Of a stretch of DNA of 5,123 bases, positions 1 to 5,123 are shown one piece after another (the stretch's first letter is position 1; the number at the start of each line of letters is the position of its first letter). Below the pieces are notes generated by a model that had not been told where the DNA came from, did no database searches, and worked only from the letters and a program-made list of their open reading frames with translations. The position numbers were made by a program, and so were the translations under genes. The DNA is from Myxococcales bacterium (GTDB lineage Bacteria; Myxococcota; Polyangia; Fen-1088), in contig PMCR01000133.1 in NCBI GenBank assembly GCA_003155465.1, forward strand, positions 1-5,123. Reading direction: 5' to 3'.

Positions 1-11
1 TAGTCCGGAAG

Positions 12-46
12 TCAGCATAGGATGGTCTATGCTGAGCTCAGCATAG
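12..46. repeat. Three copies of a 9-bp motif, two forming a perfect 20-bp palindrome
   Basis: The 9-mer tcagcatag occurs at 12-20 and 38-46 and its exact reverse complement ctatgctga at 27-35. The second and third copies together form the perfect palindrome ctatgctgagctcagcatag at 27-46. The palindrome abuts, at base 46/47, the point where recognisable IS91-type transposase coding sequence stops on the minus strand, and it supplies that ORF's last two codons (Leu-Cys) and its stop. This placement suggests the end of an inserted element or a recombinase/operator site, rather than a motif of the original gene. Which of these it is cannot be decided from the window. It lies too close to the left edge to see the rest of any element. 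Confidence 0.6.
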
Positions 47-466
47 CCCATCGACCAGAATCACGTGGAGGTGTGGGCTAAGCTTCAAGTCCGAATTGCA
101 CCGCTGCACGACGGTGACCGCTCCGCTGCGCCCGTCGGTGACACCCTCGGCGCGCATGCGACGGCGGTAGAAGCCAAGCACTGAGTCCACGAAGATTCTC
201 CCGACGGCGCTCAGCAGTTTCCCGTCGTAGGCCAAGTGCTGGCGCAGCCCGCAGTCAAGATAGCCCTCGAATTCCTGGCGCACAAACGGCGGCAATGTAG
301 CCCCTGCGAAACCGTCCTGGGCGGCAGCGTAGAGGGTTCGCACGTTTTCGCGCACCACCCGGTACAGGGTGCCAAGTTCGGGCCACCGGCGGGAGTAGAC
401 CAAGCCCCCGGCACCAGGGCTTGCGACCCGGGCACCCAGCGTGGCCACTTGCCCTGGACAGTCCAC
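38..466 (-). pseudogene. IS91-family (HUH/Y2) transposase remnant, internally deleted and 3'-truncated
   Basis: This is a decayed transposase of the IS91 type, a rolling-circle HUH enzyme. The open frame is 142 codons starting at a GTG directly after an in-frame TAG; recognisable homology runs from about residue 22 (LVYSRRWPELGTLYRVV) to residue 140. The N-terminal stretch ending EFEGYLDCG (65-73) should be followed in this family by a cysteine-rich zinc-binding region. Instead it runs straight into LAYDGKLLSAVGRIFVDSVLGFYRRR (78-103 region), so some tens of residues are missing in frame, with the junction near bases 239-250. The segment GAVTVVQR...HLHVILVDG follows, with the HUH metal-binding pair at H132 and H134. 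The frame then ends in a palindrome at 27-46. The downstream part with the nucleophilic tyrosines is absent, so the product cannot be an active transposase. The family call rests on recognised sequence pattern, not on a search. Confidence 0.8.
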
Positions 467-679
467 CTATGGGAGTTGTCGGCAAAGGTCGGCTGTGGTT
501 GCGTGGCGATGGCCTGGACGCCTGTGAGTACGTCGCTGGTAGGCGGCGTCGGACGGTCTGCCTCGGTGCCATCCCCGAACCCCAAGTGCGCGGGCACGAG
601 TGCCCGCAGCGGCCAACTCAAAGCGCGCAAGTGGCTGCGTCCCATTTGGTCGATCGCGATTCGCATCTCCGACAGCCCA
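467..679. other. Unassigned segment between the transposase and YfhO remnants
   Basis: No gene can be supported here on either strand. All frames are fairly open, as expected at this GC content, but none gives a recognisable family. On the minus strand about bases 541-591 encode AHLGFGDG followed by a Pro/Thr-rich stretch, which faintly recalls the tail of IS91-type transposases (often AHLGL plus a Pro-rich tail). The match is too short to call. The segment probably contains one or more junctions between gene fragments. Confidence 0.4.
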
Positions 680-805
680 ATGCGCTTGCGCGGGTTGCGG
701 CGCAGACTCTTGGCAGTGCTGATCCTTGTTGGCTGCGGTTCCACCAAAAGCGGCGGGGCAGCCAGCGACAGCGGAGGAATCGCCAAGGACCAGTTTGTTG
801 CCTGA
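680..805 (+). CDS. Possible short lipoprotein-type signal ORF (doubtful, probably a fragment)
   Basis: An ATG at 680 opens a 41-codon frame that begins MRLRGLRRR, continues with the hydrophobic stretch LLAVLILV and reaches Gly-Cys at residues 18-19. This gives an LVGC lipobox at 16-19 followed by a Gly/Ser/Ala-rich linker (STKSGGAASDSGG). The layout is that of a signal-peptidase-II lipoprotein leader: basic n-region, short h-region, lipobox, flexible tether. The frame stops at TGA 803-805 with no mature domain. No purine-rich ribosome-binding site is visible upstream. From 726 onward it overlaps, in a different frame, the YfhO-type remnant. It may be the broken 5' end of a lipoprotein gene joined to that remnant, or a chance ORF in GC-rich DNA. 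The lipobox is visible; the function is not. Confidence 0.25.
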   Translation: MRLRGLRRRLLAVLILVGCGSTKSGGAASDSGGIAKDQFVA

Positions 806-1337
806 CGCCGCGGTCCTGTCGGTGACGCGCAAGCTGCCGCGCGCTTTTCTCACCGAGGGTGCACGTATCGTCGCGCCGGGCGCTGAGCTGGCAGCGCTGG
901 CCGCTGCCGAGGATCGGCCCGCGGTAATCGTCACCGCCGGCGAAGTGCTGGTGCGGGGCGAGCGCGCATCCGTGGCCGTGCCTGCGGGAGATCTCCTGCT
1001 CGGTGGGCCAGGCGAGATCGTCGAGGTCAAGCCGGTGAAGTGGCGGCCTGACGACGTGCGCTTTGCCCTGGCCACGCCCGGCCCCCGGCTCTTCGTGTTG
1101 CTGGACGCGTTTGCCGACGGCTGGCGCGCGTCGCTGGATGGGACCGAGCGGCCCATCCAGCGGGTGAACTCGGTCGGACGGGGCGTGATCGTGCCCGCGG
1201 GCGCGCACACCCTCGAGATGCGTTTTCAACCCCTGGCGCTCACGCTGTCACCGTGGATTTCGTGGCTTTCACTGCTGGTGGTTGTCACTGTCGCGGTCTT
1301 TGTTCGCCTCCGCCGGCGCGGCGAGCATTGGGCCTAG
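726..1337 (+). pseudogene. C-terminal remnant of a YfhO-type multi-spanning membrane protein
   Basis: The 203-codon frame matches the C-terminal part of YfhO-family membrane proteins, large multi-spanning proteins related to glycosyltransferase-type membrane enzymes. Visible hallmarks are RKLPRAFLTEGARIV (35-49), the characteristic DAFADGWRASLDG (127-139, corresponding to the family's GW-x-x-x-DG signature), RGVIVPAGAHTLEMRFQP (152-169) and one terminal membrane helix (about 173-193, LALTLSPWISWLSLLVVV) ending in an Arg-rich cytoplasmic tail. Full-length relatives are several hundred residues longer, with a dozen or so membrane helices before this domain. Here an in-frame TGA at 720-722 closes the frame and the only early start is a TTG at 726, so the catalytic N-terminal portion is gone. 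Residues 1-25 may already lie outside the homologous part. It ends 33 bp from the stop of the convergent ATPase gene. Family assignment is fairly firm; loss of function is inferred from the truncation. Confidence 0.72.
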
Positions 1338-1370
1338 CACCATGCCAGTCGCCACCGGCGTCGCGTGGGG

Positions 1371-2498
1371 TCAGTCCGCGCGTTGGAGTTGCTCCAGCCA
1401 GTCGAGCGCTCGCAGAATCGCGAGGCCCTTGGTTTCGCTTTCCACGCGCAGGTCGCCCACCAATTGCACGCCGGGGATGGTATAGCGGTCGTGAAAGAAT
1501 ACGAGACCAGGCGCCAGCTCGCGATCCGAGGTCTTGACTTCGATCATCAAGGTCGGCCGGTTCTCTTCCACCATGACGAAATCCACCTCCTTGCCGTCCT
1601 TCGTGCGCAAATAGCGAAGCGGGCGTGAGATCCCGTCGCGATCCTCCAGCAAGAACAGGTGCTTTTGCAGGCAGCCGGCGACCATATTCTCCAGCCGCTG
1701 TCCCTCGTCGCCTTTCACCAAGCCCGTGTCGTAGAAATACAACTTGGGCTGTCGATTGAGAGACCGCGCAATGGAGCGGGCGTGTGGCTGCACACGGAAG
1801 ACGATGTACAGCGCCTCCAATATTTCGATGTAGCGCTTGACGGTGTTGGGCGCGATGCCCAAGTCCTCGGACAGACTTTGATAGCTGACGGGCGAGGCCA
1901 CTCGTTCGCGCAGCAATTCCAGCAAGAGCGAAATCGCCCGCAACTCATGGACGTTCTCAAAGGTCAGGATGTCCTCGCGGACCAGACCGTCGATGTATTG
2001 CCTGCGCCACCGTCCCGCATCCGCAGGATCCTCGGTCAGGAAAGGTTCGGGAAATCCCCCGCGTTCCAGAAAATGGGCAAGCTCAACCTTCACTCCAACC
2101 GCCGTGGCCTCGGCGGGAGAGACGGGCAACAATCGATGCAGGAAGTATCTGCCCGCCAGGCTGTCGCCCGATTGGCGAAACGTCTCAACCCGCGCGCTAC
2201 CCGTGACCAGGATGCGCAGATGCTTGGGGCGCGTGTCGAAGAGTCCCTTCAGATAGCCCTTCCATCCCCGCATCTTGTGCAGTTCATCCAGTACCAGAAG
2301 ATCCGTGGTGCTTCGCCACGCCTGCTTGGCGATGATCGTCCGATCCTGGGCATTGTCGTGGTTCAGATACTGGGGCGCCCGAAAACCCTCCATGATCGAG
2401 CGCGCCAGATAGGACTTGCCCACCTGACGAGGACCCGAAAGCAAGACCATCTTCTTGTCGAGGTCCCGCACGATGGTTTTGGCCTGGGTGCGCTTCAT
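1371..2498 (-). CDS. AAA_14 / DUF4143 family P-loop ATPase
   Basis: A complete 375-residue protein of the widespread bacterial/archaeal AAA_14-DUF4143 family, whose cellular role is still poorly defined. Order of parts: Walker A GPRQVGKS (22-29) close to the N-terminus, Walker B LLVLDELHK (67-75), a sensor-type LVTGSAR (97-103) and SLAGRY (113-118), all diagnostic for the family. A helix-turn-helix-like segment follows at about 203-236 (SYQSLSEDLGIAPNTVKRYI). The C-terminal module contains YFYDTGL (254-260), GKEVDF (302-307) and IEVK (319-322). The spaced D306, E320 and K322 resemble a PD-(D/E)XK nuclease fold, as in many relatives, though activity is unproven. Length is normal for the family, and ATG 2498 sits just upstream of the expected N-terminal helix. 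No good Shine-Dalgarno is seen; instead an inverted and direct repeat array ends 3 bp before the ATG. By eye the gene is less GC-rich than its upstream neighbour, which could mean separate acquisition. It lies 185 bp downstream of the Roco-TIR gene on the same strand. Confidence 0.9.
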   Translation of the reverse strand: MKRTQAKTIVRDLDKKMVLLSGPRQVGKSYLARSIMEGFRAPQYLNHDNAQDRTIIAKQAWRSTTDLLVLDELHKMRGWKGYLKGLFDTRPKHLRILVTGSARVETFRQSGDSLAGRYFLHRLLPVSPAEATAVGVKVELAHFLERGGFPEPFLTEDPADAGRWRRQYIDGLVREDILTFENVHELRAISLLLELLRERVASPVSYQSLSEDLGIAPNTVKRYIEILEALYIVFRVQPHARSIARSLNRQPKLYFYDTGLVKGDEGQRLENMVAGCLQKHLFLLEDRDGISRPLRYLRTKDGKEVDFVMVEENRPTLMIEVKTSDRELAPGLVFFHDRYTIPGVQLVGDLRVESETKGLAILRALDWLEQLQRAD

Positions 2499-2501
2499 GG
2501 G

Positions 2502-2560
2502 GCGACTTTACCGCAATTGTTTGCGGTTTGGTCGCGACTTTTCCGCAACCGCCTGCGGAA
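2502..2560 (-). promoter_or_regulatory. Operator-like array of 15-bp repeats directly upstream of the ATPase gene
   Basis: Read on the plus strand, gcgactttaccgcaa (2502-2516) recurs as gcgacttttccgcaa (2534-2548), 14 of 15 bases identical and exactly 32 bp apart, about three helical turns. A third copy lies inverted between them at 2521-2535 (12 of 15 matching), so 2502-2535 is an imperfect inverted repeat with a perfect 7-bp core, accgcaa-ttgt-ttgcggt (2510-2527). A second perfect 7-bp stem, ttccgca (2541-2547) and tgcggaa (2554-2560), surrounds the right-hand copy. The two symmetry centres are also 32 bp apart. The array ends three bases before the ATG at 2498, where a bound dimer would block transcription or initiation. 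I infer an operator, possibly for autoregulation through the ATPase's own helix-turn-helix segment. An RNA hairpin in the leader is the alternative. No convincing -35/-10 pair was found. Confidence 0.6.
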
Positions 2561-2683
2561 CGGTCCGACGCGGCCGGACGGAACTAGCGCGTTCCAAGGA
2601 TCGCCGTGCCTACGCCGGACCAGGGTCGCGCCCTCGGCCACCGCGACTTCGCCGTGTCTGGGGGGCACGCCCGCCGCCGATCG
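2561..2683. other. Rest of the gap between the Roco-TIR gene and the ATPase gene
   Basis: The 123 bp between the Roco-TIR stop codon (TAG, bases 2684-2686 read on the minus strand) and the operator-like array hold no recognisable gene. Two weak 5-bp stems are present, gtccg/cggac at 2563-2579 and ggaac/gttcc at 2580-2595. Neither is followed by a T-run in the direction of transcription, so no intrinsic terminator can be called. Read-through from the Roco-TIR gene into the ATPase gene is therefore possible. Confidence 0.4.
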
Positions 2684-5123
2684 CTAGCGCTTGCCACCCT
2701 TTCCGATCAGGCGGACGATCTCGGCGAAGCCGTCGCGCTCCATCCTGCTCGGGTCCCGAGGCATCAGCTTGTCGTTCAGGTAGGTCAGCATGTCGGCCAC
2801 ATTGCGCGCGAACTCGTCCACCAGGCGGTACTCTTTGATGATCTCCACACCGGCGTAGGCCACGTCGTCCAACCCGCGGATGGTCTGCTCCAGCTCGTCG
2901 CGTTCCTGCTTCCAGAAGGCGGCATATTTTAGTCGGTCCACCGCCCTTCCGATCTTCGCATCGGGAAGAACGATGGGGATCACGTGGGCCAGAAACTCGT
3001 CGGACCGATCCCGGCAGCGGCGGAAGATGCCGAATAGCTCGTACATGCAGAAGGGCGAACGCAGGTACTTGTCGCTCAGCACGGCCACGATCAAGTCGCC
3101 TTCGATGAGGCGATCCATGAATTCCCTGATTCGATCGCCGCTGCTCAGATCCGCTTTGTCGCGATGGATCTCGATGTTCTTGGCCGCCAGCGCGCTGCAG
3201 ATCGAATTCACCACGGCAGCGCGACGCTGCCCTTCCTCCGTGTCGTCTCCCCACGCGTACGAGATGAACAGCTCGGCGCCCTGGCGGGGAAAGTCGGTGG
3301 CTGGCAGTGGCCCGAATGCGGGCTCGGCCGGCGCTGCCGGGCGCGCCGGCTTGTCACACCCCTCGGACCCATCGCCGGGCTTTGGCTGCAAAATCGCCTC
3401 GCCCGTTTTGGCCATTCTTTCGTCCACCCGCGGAAGCTCGTCGATGTGCGGCTTCAGGTCGGGATAGCCGAAGCGGCGGTTTTGCTCGGCGAAGCGCTCC
3501 CGGAGCCAGCGGGCCAGTCGCTCCGGGCGTCCCTGCTGGACCCAGGCGGCCACGCTGCCCCCATGCTGCCCGGAGCTGCGCATCTCGATCAGTACGCGCG
3601 CGCCGGAATCGCGGTCGTAGACCCAGACACCGTATTTCCAGTACACCCCGTTGTCCCCCGCCAGCTTGCCGGCGTCGCAGATCAGCCCGCGCATGAGGCC
3701 GGTGTGCAGGAAGGGATAGCGAAACTCGATGCGGGCGCCTTCGCCTTCAGTCCACCGTCCCGACAGTTGGTCGGCGACCGCGGCCTTGTCGGGCAGCAGA
3801 TCCGGCGCCACGTATTCGGCTTCCAGGTCCAGCTTCGGGTCGGCCTTGCGGCGGACGAAGCACACCCCGGCGGACTCCATCAGGCTCAGGAAGAGCGCCT
3901 GCTCCTCGGGCGCGTAGTCACCCCACACCGTCATGTCGAGGAGCGATCGCGTGAACCTTCCTCCCATGCTCGCGATCTGCCGGTAGGACTTCTCGCGCTC
4001 GAACACCGCGTACACCGCCTCCAGGGCCCAGGACTGGTCGAGGATGATGGCCTCCAGAAACAAACCCGGCTGGTAGAACACCACGCCCAACTGGTGCAGG
4101 TAATCGAGCAGGCTGTCGGGCGAGCTGATGTCCCCGCCGTTCTCGCACAGTTGCCGGAACTGCGCTTGGCCGAGGGTGCGGTGCTGGCGCTCTTCCCTGG
4201 GCCGGCCCGCGTCCTCGTTGCGCCAACCCTCCAGGACCTCGATGACCCGCGCCCGTCCCTTGCCGATCACCGACACGCCCTCGCGCTCGCGCAGGTAATC
4301 GACCGCGTCGCGGATGGCCTCGGCCAGTGCCGCCTGTCCGCGTCCTGTTTTGGCGCTGTGCCAGCACTGCTTGAGGAACGGGATGCCGTCGCTGTCCGCG
4401 GGTAGGCGCCTGGCCTCCAGCGTGGCGTTATCGCAACGACTTTGCACCACGATGACGGGACTTTGCGCGTGGCCCAGGGTGCGCACGTAGTCGAGCCAGT
4501 AGGCAAGCGGGTAGTTGCGGAACCGGATCCCGTTCTGTGACTCTTCGGCCGCCTGCTCGAAGTCCGGGTGCCAGACGATGACGAACAGGGCCCGCGTGCG
4601 CATGAACAGGGCGTGCGTGCCGTGGTAGATGTCCTGCCCGCCGAAGTCCCACAGGTTCAGCTCTTCCCCCAGCCCCAGGGCCGCGCAAGCCAGGTTGGAT
4701 ACGCAGATGCCGTGGGTCGACGGAACCGACGGATCGTAGGGCAGCCCCTGGAGCTGCCGGCAGAGCTGTGTCTTGCCCACCCGGCCATTGCCCAGAACCA
4801 CCAGCTTGGCCCGCCGGATCTCCACCGAGCCGGCCTCCAGATCGGCCAGGTGCGCCCGCAAACGCGGCAGGCAGTCTTCGTATATGGCGTGGGACAGAAC
4901 CTCCCCTGGGATGCCAGGGACGGATGCTTCGTGGAGGCACAGCGTGCGGAGTTTCGCGATGAGCCGCTTGGGAAGGTCGTGCAGACGGCAAGCGTTGGCG
5001 CGAAGCTGGCCGAGGTTTTCGATATGGAGCAACGGCGCGAGGTCCGCGACCTGGGTGAACCCGCAGTAGAGGGACTGGAGGGCTTGGAGGTTGGCGAGCG
5101 GCGCGAGGTCCGCGACCTGGGTA
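2684..5123 (-). CDS. LRR-Roc-COR-TIR protein (bacterial Roco GTPase with TIR effector), 5' end outside window
   Basis: The frame is open to the window edge, so the true start is not visible. Residues below count from a TTG codon at 5030-5032, which lies inside the leucine-rich repeats and is not the start. Upstream codons give LRR units of 22 residues (LANLQALQSLYCGFTQVADL). Next comes a Roc GTPase: G1 GNGRVGKT (81-88), switch-I Thr about 106, G3 DFGGQ (129-133), G4 position SRCD (198-201), G5 SAK (226-228). A COR-type dimerisation region spans about 285-530, followed by a Pro/Ala-rich linker (about 541-583) and a TIR domain from AELFISYAW (586-594) to about 720. In the TIR domain, RSPFCMYEL (658-666) puts E665 at the position of the catalytic glutamate of NAD-cleaving TIRs. 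A helical tail (about 735-782, VADMLTYLNDKLMPRD) closes the protein. By family logic the LRRs sense, Roc-COR switches on nucleotide and TIR acts on NAD+ or signals; the ligand is unknown. A defence or cell-death role is inferred. Confidence 0.9.
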   Translation of the reverse strand, partial: TQVADLAPLANLQALQSLYCGFTQVADLAPLLHIENLGQLRANACRLHDLPKRLIAKLRTLCLHEASVPGIPGEVLSHAIYEDCLPRLRAHLADLEAGSVEIRRAKLVVLGNGRVGKTQLCRQLQGLPYDPSVPSTHGICVSNLACAALGLGEELNLWDFGGQDIYHGTHALFMRTRALFVIVWHPDFEQAAEESQNGIRFRNYPLAYWLDYVRTLGHAQSPVIVVQSRCDNATLEARRLPADSDGIPFLKQCWHSAKTGRGQAALAEAIRDAVDYLREREGVSVIGKGRARVIEVLEGWRNEDAGRPREERQHRTLGQAQFRQLCENGGDISSPDSLLDYLHQLGVVFYQPGLFLEAIILDQSWALEAVYAVFEREKSYRQIASMGGRFTRSLLDMTVWGDYAPEEQALFLSLMESAGVCFVRRKADPKLDLEAEYVAPDLLPDKAAVADQLSGRWTEGEGARIEFRYPFLHTGLMRGLICDAGKLAGDNGVYWKYGVWVYDRDSGARVLIEMRSSGQHGGSVAAWVQQGRPERLARWLRERFAEQNRRFGYPDLKPHIDELPRVDERMAKTGEAILQPKPGDGSEGCDKPARPAAPAEPAFGPLPATDFPRQGAELFISYAWGDDTEEGQRRAAVVNSICSALAAKNIEIHRDKADLSSGDRIREFMDRLIEGDLIVAVLSDKYLRSPFCMYELFGIFRRCRDRSDEFLAHVIPIVLPDAKIGRAVDRLKYAAFWKQERDELEQTIRGLDDVAYAGVEIIKEYRLVDEFARNVADMLTYLNDKLMPRDPSRMERDGFAEIVRLIGKGGKR
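5033..5122 (-). repeat. Leucine-rich-repeat coding repeat, 66-bp period
   Basis: The same 24 bases occur at 5033-5056 and 5099-5122, offset by exactly 66 bp, or 22 codons. Both copies encode TQVADLAP on the minus strand. The unit fits a bacterial 22-residue LRR consensus of the form LxxLxxLxxLxCxxTxVxDLxP. A further, diverged unit follows (LLHIENLGQLRANACRLHDLP). Identity at DNA level, third codon positions included, points to recent duplication or gene conversion of repeat units. More units probably lie beyond the window edge. Confidence 0.85.

Noticed and set aside
541..591. Minus-strand AHLGFGDG plus Pro/Thr-rich run as a second IS91 transposase C-terminus
   Set aside because: Only a few residues resemble the family tail, and the cysteine pair motif usually preceding it is not seen; this could be chance.
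467..1229. Long minus-strand open frames opposite the YfhO-type remnant
   Set aside because: Compositionally they are antisense shadows (Arg/Pro/Ser/Ala-rich, no recognisable motif); the plus-strand frame has clear family motifs and a terminal membrane helix.
1338..1370. Shared bidirectional terminator between the convergent YfhO-type remnant and the ATPase gene
   Set aside because: The 33-bp gap shows no strong hairpin or T/A-runs.
2563..2595. Short stems downstream of the Roco-TIR gene as an intrinsic terminator
   Set aside because: Stems are only 5 bp and no T-run follows in the direction of transcription.
1659..2687. 342-codon plus-strand ORF opposite the ATPase gene
   Set aside because: It is the antisense of a well-supported gene with Walker A, Walker B and sensor motifs and has no features of its own.
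2610..3254. 214-codon minus-strand ORF overlapping the TIR coding region
   Set aside because: A frame-shifted shadow of the TIR domain, extremely rich in Arg and Gly, without motifs.
3164..4405. 413-codon plus-strand ORF opposite the Roco-TIR gene
   Set aside because: Long antisense frames are expected in GC-rich coding DNA; no recognisable domain, and it lies wholly within the COR/TIR coding sequence.
5030..5032. TTG as the start codon of the Roco-TIR gene
   Set aside because: The reading frame continues upstream in perfect LRR register to the window edge, so this codon is an internal leucine.

Overview
The window is high-GC bacterial DNA in an accessory-type region, with decayed gene pieces on the left and two intact-looking P-loop NTPase genes on the right. 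No rRNA, tRNA or clear lineage-specific housekeeping gene is present, so the host can only be guessed. High GC, a YfhO-type membrane protein remnant, an IS91-type transposase remnant and a large bacterial Roco protein would all fit a large-genome Gram-negative (for example a myxobacterium-like, acidobacterial or planctomycetal lineage), at low confidence.

Left part (1-1337): a short cluster of three copies of a 9-bp motif, two of them forming a perfect 20-bp palindrome, abuts the broken 3' end of an IS91-family (HUH/Y2) transposase remnant on the minus strand. That remnant has also lost its zinc-binding region through an in-frame internal deletion. About 210 bp of unassigned sequence follows. 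Then, on the plus strand, comes a short lipoprotein-signal-like ORF that overlaps, in another frame, the 3' remnant of a YfhO-type membrane protein gene (only the last ~200 codons). Everything here looks like wreckage from insertion and deletion.

Right part (1371-5123, all minus strand): the upstream gene, cut by the window edge at its 5' end, encodes a leucine-rich-repeat / Roc GTPase / COR / TIR protein. This combines a sensor-like repeat, a G-protein switch and a probable NAD-cleaving TIR effector in one chain. It is the most interesting object in the window and a good candidate for a defence or regulated-cell-death protein. A 185-bp gap downstream lies a complete AAA_14/DUF4143 ATPase gene with a helix-turn-helix-like segment and a C-terminal nuclease-fold-like module. 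The gap carries a striking set of repeated 15-bp elements that end three bases before the ATPase start codon and look like an operator. The two genes may be co-transcribed, but the operator-like array suggests that the ATPase has its own control. No functional link between them is shown by the sequence.
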